From contig JACJXP010000002.1 of the NCBI GenBank assembly GCA_020636575.1, positions 1 through 64,000 on the forward strand: DNA of 64,000 nt, written 5' to 3'. Source of the stretch: Chitinophagales bacterium. Its GTDB lineage: Bacteria; Bacteroidota; Bacteroidia; Chitinophagales; Chitinophagaceae. The position numbers were made by a program, and so were the translations under genes. Below, one piece after another: positions 1 to 8,235 of this stretch; the first letter of the stretch is position 1, and the number at the start of each line of letters is the position of its first letter. The notes under the pieces are model-generated. The model searched no databases. It worked only from the letters and a program-made list of their open reading frames with translations, and was not told the origin of the DNA.

Positions 1-115
1 GTGCAAATCCGTTATATTATGTCGGTTTACTGATAACTAACTCTTATGTTAAATATAGTACAGCAAGCAGGCACATGTAAATGAGATGTACTCCTATCTG
101 AAAAGTTTGAATAAC

Positions 116-138
116 AAAAAACCCGCATTGCTGCGGGT
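116..138 (-). terminator. Rho-independent terminator after the TPR-like gene
   Basis: A 7-bp inverted repeat (ACCCGCA/TGCGGGT at 121-127 and 132-138, loop TTGC) is followed on the minus strand by a run of five to six T. It lies 24 bases beyond the stop of the minus-strand gene at 162-1481. Bases 1-115 hold nothing I can recognise. Confidence 0.85.
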
Positions 139-161
139 CTTGTCCTAATTAGTTGGAAGTA

Positions 162-1481
162 TTAATGAAGGCTCTCCCACAAGTCGTTCCACTTCTTTTC
201 TTCATCCTCATATTTTTTCTTATCGGCAGCTGCCTTAGCCAGTCTCTTCTTAACTGAGGCTATTGTAGCCAGGTCACTAACTGCTCTTTTGTATTGTTGC
301 TTTTCAAGAGGTTTTAATTCCTCCGTATGAGCCTGGTACAGTTCCACCACTTTTTCATAAGGTGCCCGGGCTGTTTCCATAGCATCGGCATACTTCTGGT
401 CAAGTTCTCCTCTTTTCTTAACGTCATCAGCGGTTGGTTTGGCACCGATCGTTTTTGCAAACTCACTTCTTTCATCAGCTACTTTTACTGCTTGATTATA
501 ATAATGATAGCCCAGCATCAGGTATGGCATTTCATTTTTAGGATCAATCTGTGAGGCTTTGTTAAAGGCAGTGATCATTTTCTTTTCCAGTTCATCGAAA
601 TTGCTGGGTACAGGGTCTTTCTCTTCATCACGGGGGTTTAGTGTATCATAGATCAAACGTCCCAGCACCTCATTTGCCCGGTAATTATTGGGATTGGTTG
701 CCAGCACCGATTCCAGTTCTTTGATCTTGTCACCCAGGTTATCTGTCAGTCCTATCGCAAAATCTACTTTATCAAAATCAAAATACTCACTGTTTGGATA
801 TAACTCTTTTCCCATGGCCTTATACTTGTCAAATGCGGCCATATCTTTTTTCTGGAACGACTGATTCACCATAAAGCGGTATACATCTTCAAAACCCTCG
901 CCACCGATCTTCTCATCAGCCAGGCGACCGTAATATATGTAGGCATCATCATTATGACCACTTTGCTGCGAAGTGATGGCCGCAAGGATCAATACGTTTG
1001 TATCCAGTTTTGTGTTCAATATATTTCTTCCGATCAGCAGATCAGAATATTCTACTGCTTTTTTTAACTTATTAAAACCGGCCTCCCATTTTTTACTGGT
1101 ATAATCATAATAACCGGAAGTATAAAAATTACTGTAAAGATTAATGGGGGCATTGCCATAGACCTGGTCTGATAAAAGTTCCATAGAAGCATCCATTTCC
1201 TTATACTTCTGAAATGCCTGATCTCCTTCTTTTGCCAGCTGGTCTCCTTCCGGTTTTCCTTTATTTTCTTCAGCCATGGATAACCCGGCAAATATGGAAG
1301 CTTTCGCTATATAACCTTCTGGCTTGGAAAAAAACTTCTCATTGGTTGAAGCCTTATCATACTCTTCCTTAGCCTTGCCAAACTGGTTTATAGCCAGCAT
1401 GTTCTTTACATTCTTATAGTTCTGTGCCTCTATTACTCCAGTCAGCAAGAAAGTCATTAATAGAATTGTGATTTGTTTCAT
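162..1481 (-). CDS. secreted TPR-like repeat protein
   Basis: A 439-residue exported protein of unknown role. Residues 1-19 form a signal peptide ending in the Bacteroidota-style IEAQ, so it should reach the periplasm. The rest is helical, with tetratricopeptide-like units visible around residues 265-285 (NPNNYRANEVLGRL) and 310-335 (IDPKNEMPYLMLGYHYYNQA). The C-terminal 60 residues are strongly charged and probably form a helix or coiled coil (AAADKKKYEDEEKKW). No catalytic motif is visible. It lies 62 bases downstream of gyrA on the same strand and has its own terminator, so it may be partly cotranscribed with gyrA. TPR proteins usually act as binding scaffolds; the partner cannot be told from here. 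Confidence 0.8.
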   Translation of the reverse strand: MKQITILLMTFLLTGVIEAQNYKNVKNMLAINQFGKAKEEYDKASTNEKFFSKPEGYIAKASIFAGLSMAEENKGKPEGDQLAKEGDQAFQKYKEMDASMELLSDQVYGNAPINLYSNFYTSGYYDYTSKKWEAGFNKLKKAVEYSDLLIGRNILNTKLDTNVLILAAITSQQSGHNDDAYIYYGRLADEKIGGEGFEDVYRFMVNQSFQKKDMAAFDKYKAMGKELYPNSEYFDFDKVDFAIGLTDNLGDKIKELESVLATNPNNYRANEVLGRLIYDTLNPRDEEKDPVPSNFDELEKKMITAFNKASQIDPKNEMPYLMLGYHYYNQAVKVADERSEFAKTIGAKPTADDVKKRGELDQKYADAMETARAPYEKVVELYQAHTEELKPLEKQQYKRAVSDLATIASVKKRLAKAAADKKKYEDEEKKWNDLWESLH

Positions 1482-1543
1482 TTGTTCTCTTTTATTAAGA
1501 ATTGATTATAAATTAAGCTTTTACCGCAACTTTCAGATGCAAT

Positions 1544-4087
1544 TTATGCCTCAGGGGTTGCGTTGTCTGCTTCCGGGTTTTCATCATTTACTTCTTCATC
1601 TTCTTCTTTATCATCCAATTGTGTTATCGCTGCGATCTCATCCCCTTCGTCCAGGCGGATCAGTTTAACACCTTGTGTGGCCCTTCCCTGTTCGCTGATG
1701 CCCCCTACCGGCATACGGATGGTAACACCGCTTTTGCAGGTGATCATGATATCTTCATGTTCAGCCACATCAATGATGCCAACCAGGGATCCGGTTTTAT
1801 CTGTTACACTGATGGTCTTCACACCTTTTCCTCCCCTGTTGGTAAAGCGATATTCGTCGATCGGCGTTCTTTTGCCGTATCCTTTTTCACTTACCACCAG
1901 TACTGTTCTGTCTTTATCCTGTTCAGGATTTACACAGATCATACCTACCACTTCATCATTTTCTTTTTCAACTTCAATACCTGCTACACCAATGGCTCCC
2001 CTGCCGGTTGCTCTTACTTTGCTCTCAGAGAAACGAATGGCACGGCCTGAACGTACAGCCATCATGATCTCGGAATTACCATCAGTCATTTTTGCATCCA
2101 GCAATTCATCTCCTTCAACGATCGTAATGGCATTTACACCTGTTTGTCTCGGACGGCTGAAATCTTTTAATTCCGTTTTCTTGATAATACCTTTCTTAGT
2201 GCAAAGAACAATAGCATGTTCATTCACAAATTCTTCATCTTTCAGATCCTTAACATCAATGATGGTTTTCACCTTATCATCAGGCGGTAATTGGATCAGG
2301 TTTTGTATAGCCCTTCCTTTACCTGTCTTCTCTCCTTCGGGTATTTCCCAAATATTAAGCCAATAGCAACGGCCCTTTTCTGTAAAGATGAGCATGGTAT
2401 GGTGTGTGGACGCTACAAACAGATGCTCGATATAATCTTCGTCCCTGGTGCGGCCACCCATTACTCCCCTGCCACCACGGCGCTGTGCCCTGTACTCATC
2501 AGCAGGAGTTCTTTTGATATAACCAAGATGTGAGATAGTGATCACCACATCTTCTTCTTTGATAAGATCTTTGATCTTTACTTCATCATCTAAATAAGTG
2601 ATCTCTGTTTTTCTTGTATCACCAAATTTCTCTTTGATCTCCAGTAATTCTGTTTTGATGAGATCAAAACGCATGGTCTCATTGCTCAGCAATTCATTCA
2701 GGTGAGCAATCAATTTCATTAATTCATCATATTCTTCCTTGATCTTATCTCTTTCCATTCCGGTAAGGCGTTGCAACCTTAATTCCAAAATGGCTTTTGC
2801 CTGTATCTCATCTAATCCCCAACCGGCATTCACCAATTTGTCTTTGGCGATCTCAGGTGTTGCAGAACTGCGGATCAGGCTTATCACTTCATCCAGGTGA
2901 TCAAGGGCAATCAAATAACCTCTCAGTATATGTGCCCTTTTCTCAGCCTCATTCAACTCATATTTAGCTCTCCTGATCACCACTTCATGCCTGAAGTCAA
3001 CAAACTCTGAAACAAGATCTTTCAGGTTAAGTGTTTTGGGTCTGCCTTTTACAATAGCAACATTATTGATGCCATACGATGTTTGCAGATCCGTGAGTTT
3101 ATAGAGCTGGTTGATGACCACATTGGCAATAGCATCTTTCTTCAGATCGATCACCAGCCTGGTTCCTTCTTTATTGTTTGATTCATTATTGACATGTGCA
3201 ATACCGTCAATGATCTTTTCATTAACTAATTCACCAATTCTATTGGTAAGCGAATCCCGGTTTACCTGGTAGGGCACTTCTGTAATGATGATCTGCTCTC
3301 TGCCGCTTGGTTTTGTTTCTACATTCACCCTGCCGCGGAGTACTACCCGGCCTCTTCCCAAATGCATGGCAGCCTTTACTCCTTCCATTCCGAAAATGAT
3401 ACCGCCGGTAGGAAAATCAGGAGCTTTTACATGCTCCATCAATTCATCAATTGTGATCTCACGGTTATCAATAAAAGCAATACACCCATCGATCGCTTCA
3501 CTAAGATTGTGAGGCATCATATTGGTGGCCATACCTACGGCAATACCACTTGACCCATTTACCAGCAATTGTGGAATTCGGGTAGGCAATACTGTTGGTT
3601 CTTTCAGTGAGTCATCAAAGTTCAGCTGGAAATCCACTGTATCTTTATCCAGGTCCTGCAGCATGTACTCAGAAAGCATTTTTAATCTTGCTTCGGTGTA
3701 ACGCATGGCTGCCGGGCCATCTCCATCCGGGTTACCAAAGTTACCCTGCTTGTCGATCAGCTCATACCGCATGTTCCAGTCCTGTGCCATACGCACAAGG
3801 GCATCATATACGGCTGTATCACCATGCGGATGGTATTTACCTAATACATCACCTACAATGGTGGCTGATTTTTTAAAAGGCCTGTTATGACGAAGTCCAA
3901 GGTTATCCATCGCAAATAAAATGCGACGGTGTACCGGTTTTAATCCATCTCTTACATCAGGTAAGGCACGGCCCACTATCACCGACATGGAATAGTCGAT
4001 GTAAGCAGTTTTCATCTGCTCCTCAATATTTACAGGAATGATACGGTTACTATCGTTGGTTTCCTGTGGATCTAAATTCTCTTCCAT
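1544..4087 (-). CDS. gyrA: DNA gyrase subunit A
   Basis: Breakage-reunion subunit of gyrase, which introduces negative supercoils as an A2B2 complex with GyrB. The 847 residues are a normal length. The catalytic tyrosine is Tyr130 in AMRYTEARL. The quinolone-resistance region reads GKYHPHGDTAVYDALVRMAQ; Thr91 sits at the E. coli Ser83 position and Asp95 at the Asp87 position. The C-terminal half contains the GyrA box QRRGGRGVMGG, which marks gyrase rather than topoisomerase IV ParC, then beta-pinwheel repeats and an acidic tail (KEEDEEVNDENPEADN). gyrB is not in the window. A Bacteroidota -7 box lies about 80 bases upstream, beside a cluster of palindromes. Confidence 0.98.
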   Translation of the reverse strand: MEENLDPQETNDSNRIIPVNIEEQMKTAYIDYSMSVIVGRALPDVRDGLKPVHRRILFAMDNLGLRHNRPFKKSATIVGDVLGKYHPHGDTAVYDALVRMAQDWNMRYELIDKQGNFGNPDGDGPAAMRYTEARLKMLSEYMLQDLDKDTVDFQLNFDDSLKEPTVLPTRIPQLLVNGSSGIAVGMATNMMPHNLSEAIDGCIAFIDNREITIDELMEHVKAPDFPTGGIIFGMEGVKAAMHLGRGRVVLRGRVNVETKPSGREQIIITEVPYQVNRDSLTNRIGELVNEKIIDGIAHVNNESNNKEGTRLVIDLKKDAIANVVINQLYKLTDLQTSYGINNVAIVKGRPKTLNLKDLVSEFVDFRHEVVIRRAKYELNEAEKRAHILRGYLIALDHLDEVISLIRSSATPEIAKDKLVNAGWGLDEIQAKAILELRLQRLTGMERDKIKEEYDELMKLIAHLNELLSNETMRFDLIKTELLEIKEKFGDTRKTEITYLDDEVKIKDLIKEEDVVITISHLGYIKRTPADEYRAQRRGGRGVMGGRTRDEDYIEHLFVASTHHTMLIFTEKGRCYWLNIWEIPEGEKTGKGRAIQNLIQLPPDDKVKTIIDVKDLKDEEFVNEHAIVLCTKKGIIKKTELKDFSRPRQTGVNAITIVEGDELLDAKMTDGNSEIMMAVRSGRAIRFSESKVRATGRGAIGVAGIEVEKENDEVVGMICVNPEQDKDRTVLVVSEKGYGKRTPIDEYRFTNRGGKGVKTISVTDKTGSLVGIIDVAEHEDIMITCKSGVTIRMPVGGISEQGRATQGVKLIRLDEGDEIAAITQLDDKEEDEEVNDENPEADNATPEA

Positions 4088-4165
4088 CTGCTATAGTATT
4101 GCTTCAACTTTGTTGGGTAAAATATACCTGAGAAAGCCTTTTTTTGTGGGTTATTTTCAGGTTTG

Positions 4166-4173
4166 CAAATCTA
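4166..4173 (-). promoter_or_regulatory. -7 promoter box upstream of gyrA
   Basis: The minus strand reads TAGATTTG, a perfect match to the Bacteroidota -7 element TAnnTTTG. It lies 79 bases before the gyrA ATG. The upstream TTTTG is closer than the usual 17-19 base spacing, so the -33 half is uncertain. Confidence 0.5.
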
Positions 4174-4174
4174 C

Positions 4175-4239
4175 TTTTTTCAGGCGGCAAAACCTGAAAA
4201 AAAGGGTGTTTTTTAACCCCTTTTTTCCACTTTTGTGGA
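4175..4239. promoter_or_regulatory. three tandem palindromes between divergent gyrA and saccharopine-dehydrogenase-like gene
   Basis: Three inverted repeats lie back to back. The first is TTTTTTCAGG/CCTGAAAAAA (4175-4184 with 4193-4202). The second is A-rich then GGGT paired with ACCC then T-rich (about 4197-4207 with 4216-4226). The third is TCCAC/GTGGA (4226-4230 with 4235-4239) around TTTT. The middle one looks like a terminator in both directions. They sit just upstream of the proposed gyrA -7 box. They could insulate the two divergent units or form a supercoiling-sensitive element; the sequence does not decide. Confidence 0.5.
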
Positions 4240-4336
4240 TTACTTGTAGGCCTTGAAAAACAGGGAGTTTTAACGATTTATTTTAGCTATTTTTCGGAGG
4301 AAAATTCGACTTTTCGATCGTTTGTTTGACCTAACT

Positions 4337-5854
4337 ATGATGAAGAAAATACTCTTATTCGGAGCAGGCAGATCAGCCTCGGTTTTGATCGGTTATTTAT
4401 TGAAAAATGCCGGGGCAGAAGGATGGCAAATAATGATAGCCGATGCTGATGCCGGTCTGTTAAAAGCCAAAGCCGGACATTCTGATAGAGCCAAACTTTT
4501 TGCTATTAATATCCAGGATGGCAACAGGAGAAGAGAGATCATACAGGAAGCTGACATTGTCATTTCACTCCTGCCCCCTGCCCTGCATATTGAAGTAGCA
4601 AAGGATTGCCTGAAGCTTCGCAAACACCTGCTTACAGCATCCTATACCGACGAAAGTATCCAGGCGTTAAAAGATGAGATACAGGAAGCCAACCTTTTTT
4701 TCCTATATGAAATGGGGCTTGATCCCGGTATCGATCACATGAGTGCCATGCATCTTTTTGACCGGATCAGAGAACAGGGCGGAAAGATCACTTCTTTTAG
4801 ATCGCATTGCGGTGGATTGGTGGCTCCTGAAAGTGATGATAATCCATGGCATTATAAGATCAGCTGGAACTCCCGGAATATTGTTTTAGCCGGTAAATCA
4901 GGTGCCCGCTACCTGGAAAACGGAGAAGAAATAAATCTTGATTACAACAATCTTTTTGATCCTGACAATATTGTTGAAATTCCGGATCTGGGTGTACTCG
5001 GCTGGTATCCGAACAGGGATAGTATTGGTTATACATCACTTTATGGTTTGACAGATTGTCCCACTTTTATCCGTACTACATTACGACACCCTGATTTTTT
5101 ATATGGCTGGAAAAACCTGATCGATCTTAAACTGACTGACGAAACGATACAGTATGATTCAACAGGGAAAACATTAAGTGTTCTTTTTAAAGAGCATCTT
5201 GATAAAAATGGCTTTGGGGATTGGCTGAATGAACAATTATCAAAACGGTTTGAGCAAACAAAAAATGTGCTGGAGAATTTAATGAAGTTGATGGATGCCG
5301 AATCCGAAGCAGAAAAAGAAGGGCTGGATATTTCAGAATCATTTATGACCGCTGATGAAAAAGGAAATATTGAGGAAGTAAATGTAGATGAAGTTAAAAA
5401 TAAAGGCGCCGCTTTTATGGCACATGAAATGCACCAGGCCAACCTTATCCTTAAGCAAATATTTTTTCTTGGGCTTGATGATGAGGAAACCATTATTGAA
5501 AAGGAACTGAAAAGTCCCGCTGATATTTTACAGTTTGCAATGGAAAAAAAACTGGCTTTGCAACCAGATGATAAGGACATGATCGTTATGCTGCATGAGA
5601 TAGGGTATGAAACAGGAAATCAGCAATCAGCAATCAGAAGTTCGCTGATAGTAAAGGGTGAAAACAGTATAAAGACAGCTATGGCAAAAACAGTGGGATT
5701 GCCATTGGGCATTGCTGCTAAACTTATTCTGAACGGAAAAATAAAAATGACCGGGTTACATATCCCTACCTCAAAAGCTATCTATGAACCAGTTTTAGAA
5801 GAACTGAAAGAACATGGGATTAGTTTTAGCGAAGAAACAAAACAGCTTTCCTAA
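4337..5854 (+). CDS. saccharopine dehydrogenase family protein
   Basis: NAD(P)-dependent enzyme of the saccharopine dehydrogenase/reductase family, which in lysine metabolism joins or splits lysine and 2-oxoglutarate through saccharopine. The N-terminal Rossmann motif is GAGRSA (FGAGRSASVLIGYLL), followed by a typical segment ISLLPPALHIEVAKDCL and the mid-domain DPGIDHMSAM. Two ATG codons occur together at 4337 and 4340; the longer reading frame from TTG at 4322 is less likely. From 4337 it has 505 residues. No other lysine gene is adjacent. The direction of catalysis and exact substrate are inference. A short CAGCAAT repeat codes for part of a loop near 5620. Confidence 0.85.
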   Translation: MMKKILLFGAGRSASVLIGYLLKNAGAEGWQIMIADADAGLLKAKAGHSDRAKLFAINIQDGNRRREIIQEADIVISLLPPALHIEVAKDCLKLRKHLLTASYTDESIQALKDEIQEANLFFLYEMGLDPGIDHMSAMHLFDRIREQGGKITSFRSHCGGLVAPESDDNPWHYKISWNSRNIVLAGKSGARYLENGEEINLDYNNLFDPDNIVEIPDLGVLGWYPNRDSIGYTSLYGLTDCPTFIRTTLRHPDFLYGWKNLIDLKLTDETIQYDSTGKTLSVLFKEHLDKNGFGDWLNEQLSKRFEQTKNVLENLMKLMDAESEAEKEGLDISESFMTADEKGNIEEVNVDEVKNKGAAFMAHEMHQANLILKQIFFLGLDDEETIIEKELKSPADILQFAMEKKLALQPDDKDMIVMLHEIGYETGNQQSAIRSSLIVKGENSIKTAMAKTVGLPLGIAAKLILNGKIKMTGLHIPTSKAIYEPVLEELKEHGISFSEETKQLS

Positions 5855-5857
5855 GCA

Positions 5858-6554
5858 TTATTTCAACGACTGCAATAAGGAGGTCAACTCTTTAACTCCC
5901 TCTGTAGCCGGTTTTTCAATGACAGTTATGTTTCTTGTTGAGGAGATATAAGGGGTCGACTTATCAATGATAAATTTGGGAATACTGCCGGGAGCATATT
6001 GTACAAGTGCTGCAGCGGGATAAACAACCAGTGAAGTACCTACCACCACAAATATTTCTGCCTGTTGAGCTACCGGCACAGCTTCCATCATCATGGGAAC
6101 AGGTTCTCCGAACCAAACGATATGCGGTCTCAGTTGTCCACCGTCAGGAGCTTTATCTCCTAATTGTATATCATCTCTTATATCATAAACAGTTTCTCCT
6201 TCATTCAATTCGCTGCGCATCTTGAATATTTCACCGTGCAAATGCAGTACATTTTTTGAGCCTGACCTTTCATGCAGGTCGTCTATGTTCTGGGTAATGA
6301 TGGTTACATCAAAATCATCCTGCAAAGCAGCTAATCCTTCATGAGCTGCATTTGGTTTGGCTGCAGCTACATCTCTTGCGCCGCATATTATAAAAGTTCA
6401 GTACCAGTTGCGGATCTTCAAACCAGGCTTCTGGTGTGGCCACTTTTGTTACATCATGGCCTTCCCATAGCCCGTCACTGTCTCTGAAAGTTCTTAAACC
6501 GCTTTCGGCACTGATACCGGCGCCACTTAAAACAACGAGTTTCTTTTTAGCCAT
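5858..6554 (-). pseudogene. cobB: NAD-dependent protein deacylase (sirtuin) broken by a 1-nt frameshift
   Basis: The two halves lie in different frames. The 5' part (from ATG 6554) has the NAD motif GAGISAESGL and RTFRD, then FYNMRR. The 3' part has ITQNIDDLHERSGS, the catalytic histidine in LHGEIFK and the RPHIVWFGEPVP segment. Frame is lost after FYNMRR. Removing one T from the TT at 6376-6377 (minus strand GCAAGAG to GCAGAG) restores FYNMRRRDVAAAKPNAAHEG and one reading frame of about 231 residues. Tyr and Arg of the YxxR motif, linked to desuccinylase activity in CobB/SIRT5, are present. Zinc cysteines are absent, as in some Bacteroidota relatives. It could be a real recent pseudogene or a base-call error. 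It is convergent with the saccharopine dehydrogenase, three bases away. Confidence 0.85.
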
Positions 6555-6579
6555 TCTCAAAATTAGTTGAGAATTAGTT

Positions 6580-6834
6580 TTATGCCGATGGATTTTGTGA
6601 TAGATGAGGCTTTATTTTTTGTAAATGATAACCAACACAAAGATCAAAATGTAAAGCGGCCAGATGGAAATAAGACCTATTCAGCTCTGTTACCCATTCT
6701 TGTAACTTAAAAAGATGATGATTCTTTCGCCAAAAGATGGTTAATCTTTTTGCACCAGGATCAAGCACTTGATAAAATACTTTAATTGTGCTAAAATTTA
6801 AAATGTCAGAGTATTCAATTCTTCCGCTAACGAT
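6580..6834 (-). pseudogene. orphan coding fragment with no proper start
   Basis: An open stretch of about 84 codons on the minus strand, bounded upstream by TGA at 6835-6837 and ending in TAA. It has protein-like content (LDPGAKRLTIFWRK, then EWVTELNRSYFHLAALHFDL) but no ATG; the only possible start is a GTG at 6768. A second protein-like piece in another frame overlaps its 5' part (6798-6859, DEIESLAEELNTLTF). I recognise no family. The lack of a start and the overlapping frames suggest the remains of a decayed gene rather than a functional one. Confidence 0.4.
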
Positions 6835-6998
6835 TCAATTTCATCCTGTTTCGTTTATCTCTGATAAAACGCTTTTTTAATTGCAGGCCTGTTTTAGAAG
6901 ATCGAGATATTTAACAGACCTATCTTTTAGCTTCCAGACAATAATAATAATATATTCTGTAACATAATTCTGAGTAACTCACATCATTTATTTTTCAC

Positions 6999-7407
6999 TT
7001 AAGAACCGAAGAAGTCATCACCTGCATCCAATTGATCTACGGGTATTTTTAATGACAATATTCAATTTTATATTCTGATTGCTGCTGTTCCTTTTCTGCT
7101 ACATACCCGCCATCTTCCATGCATAAAAGATTGTCGTAGGGAATTATAAAATGTATTATAATCTTTCACCTCCAAGAGGTTCGGTTTTAATTATTTTTTG
7201 TCCCAGTCTGTATTTGGAATAGGAGTAGTTGTTGTCGGATCTTTTGGTTTAAATTTATCGATCTGTTTTGTTTACCTGTACTATCATTTGAAAAAACCCG
7301 GCTTCAAATTCTTCAGGTTTATAATCCGAAATATTCAGTTGGTTTTGTCAAAGTATAATATCATCATTATTTCTTTTCGAAAAAGTTAATTTTGCATCAA
7401 CAGGCAT
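6999..7407 (-). pseudogene. decayed small protein gene with several stops and frameshifts
   Basis: Reading the minus strand from ATG 7407, protein-like sequence continues to 6999 but changes frame and meets stops. MPVDAKLTFSKRNND reaches an in-frame TGA, continues as ISDYKPEEFEAGFFQMIVQV, shifts frame to IDKFKPKDPTTTTPIPNTDW, meets TAA at 7191-7193, continues in frame as LLEVKDYNTFIIPYDNLL and EDGGYVAEKEQQQSEYKI, then shifts again to KIPVDQLDAGDDFFGS before TAA at 6999-7001. Rejoined it would be about 135 residues. I do not recognise the family. An alternative reading is two or three tiny genes, but none has a good start. Bases 6840-6998 and 7408-7572 hold nothing clear. Confidence 0.5.
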
Positions 7408-7572
7408 TAAAAAAAAGCAATTAAAATTTGCTATATAGCTGATTTTAGATTAGAGATGCAGTAGCTGCTTAATTCATGAAAAATTAAACTCGCTGCTAGT
7501 ACAATGGAATAAAAGCTAGATCTTACATATAACTATGAAGGATTCTAATAAAGTAACACTGGAATAAATTCA

Positions 7573-7983
7573 TCACTTCTCCCCTGCCAGCCCCATTACA
7601 ATCTTCCATTCTTTTTCAGTAACCGGTTGTACGGAAAGGCGGCCGATGCGTACCAGGGCCATTTCGGCCAGCCGCTTGTCTTTTTTGATCGCTTCCAGCG
7701 TAACCGGGTTCTTTACTTTCTTTACCGGTTTTATATCCACAGCTACCCAACGTTCATCATCGGTTGTCGGGTCGTGGTAGGCTTCTTTGATCACTTTGGC
7801 AATTCCCACAATACAGGTGCCTTCATTACTATGATAAAAAAACATCTCGTCCCCCTTTTTCATGTTATTGAGATGGATCCGGGCGGCGTAATTTCTTACC
7901 CCGCTCCAACAGGTCTGTTTTTCTTTAACCAGATCATCCCAGCTATAGGTAGAGGGTTCTGATTTTACAAGCCAATATGCCAT
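7573..7983 (-). CDS. EVE domain-containing protein
   Basis: A 136-residue protein made of one EVE domain, the PUA-like fold that binds modified bases (as in thymocyte nuclear protein 1). The family start MAYWLVKSEPSTYSWDDLV is intact, followed by WSGVRNYAARIHLNNMKKGD, FFYHSNEGTCIVGIAKV and the C-terminal LVRIGRLSVQPVTEKEW. Length matches bacterial single-domain EVE proteins. The natural ligand in bacteria is not settled; EVE domains are often near or fused to defence nucleases, but no such neighbour exists here. It stands alone between decayed DNA and the LutA-like gene. A -7 box lies 26 bases upstream. Confidence 0.93.
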   Translation of the reverse strand: MAYWLVKSEPSTYSWDDLVKEKQTCWSGVRNYAARIHLNNMKKGDEMFFYHSNEGTCIVGIAKVIKEAYHDPTTDDERWVAVDIKPVKKVKNPVTLEAIKKDKRLAEMALVRIGRLSVQPVTEKEWKIVMGLAGEK

Positions 7984-8008
7984 AGAAGTGTATTTAAAGG
8001 TGTTGAAA

Positions 8009-8016
8009 CAAATGTA
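8009..8016 (-). promoter_or_regulatory. -7 promoter box of the EVE gene
   Basis: The minus strand reads TACATTTG, a perfect TAnnTTTG, 26 bases before the ATG at 7983. No convincing -33 TTG was found at the usual spacing. Confidence 0.45.
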
Positions 8017-8198
8017 ACTGAATTTTCCAAGTGCTTTTTGGGCCAGGTTTGTTTAAGAAATCGGGCCTGAAAATATTTTTTGTTTAACAAGGCAACCAAA
8101 CCGTAACCCATTGCGTATATAGGTATGAGTCCGCCCTTTTATTATAAATGATCTATATATACTCTGTGTAAAATTCTTCCATGTGAAGGGCAAACCAG

Positions 8199-8232
8199 GC
8201 CGGCAGTTCAAAGTTTTGGATGCCGGCTTTTT
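8199..8232 (+). terminator. plus-strand terminator-like hairpin without an upstream gene
   Basis: GCCGGCA (8199-8205) pairs with TGCCGGC (8221-8227) and is followed by TTTTT on the plus strand. The loop can extend the stem through TTCAAA/TTTGGA. On the minus strand there is no T run, so it is not a good terminator for the LutA-like gene that ends at 8236. No plus-strand coding gene lies between 7984 and 8198. Confidence 0.6.
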
Positions 8233-8235
8233 CGT

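Noticed and set aside
1563..2366. 267-codon plus-strand open frame inside gyrA
   Set aside because: It is antisense to a highly conserved gene and its Ser/Pro/Thr-rich translation is typical of a mirror frame.
5041..5580. 179-codon minus-strand open frame inside the saccharopine-dehydrogenase-like gene
   Set aside because: Serine/phenylalanine-rich shadow of a conserved gene, no start context.
5615..5640. CAGCAAT triple repeat as a mobile or regulatory repeat
   Set aside because: It is a three-unit in-frame repeat in a loop of the saccharopine-dehydrogenase-like protein; too short to mean more.
7198..7389. 63-codon plus-strand open frame in the decayed region
   Set aside because: It starts with TTG, has no ribosome site, and the minus strand gives the more protein-like reading.
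7573..7983. EVE gene as part of a defence island
   Set aside because: No nuclease, methylase or mobile gene is near it.
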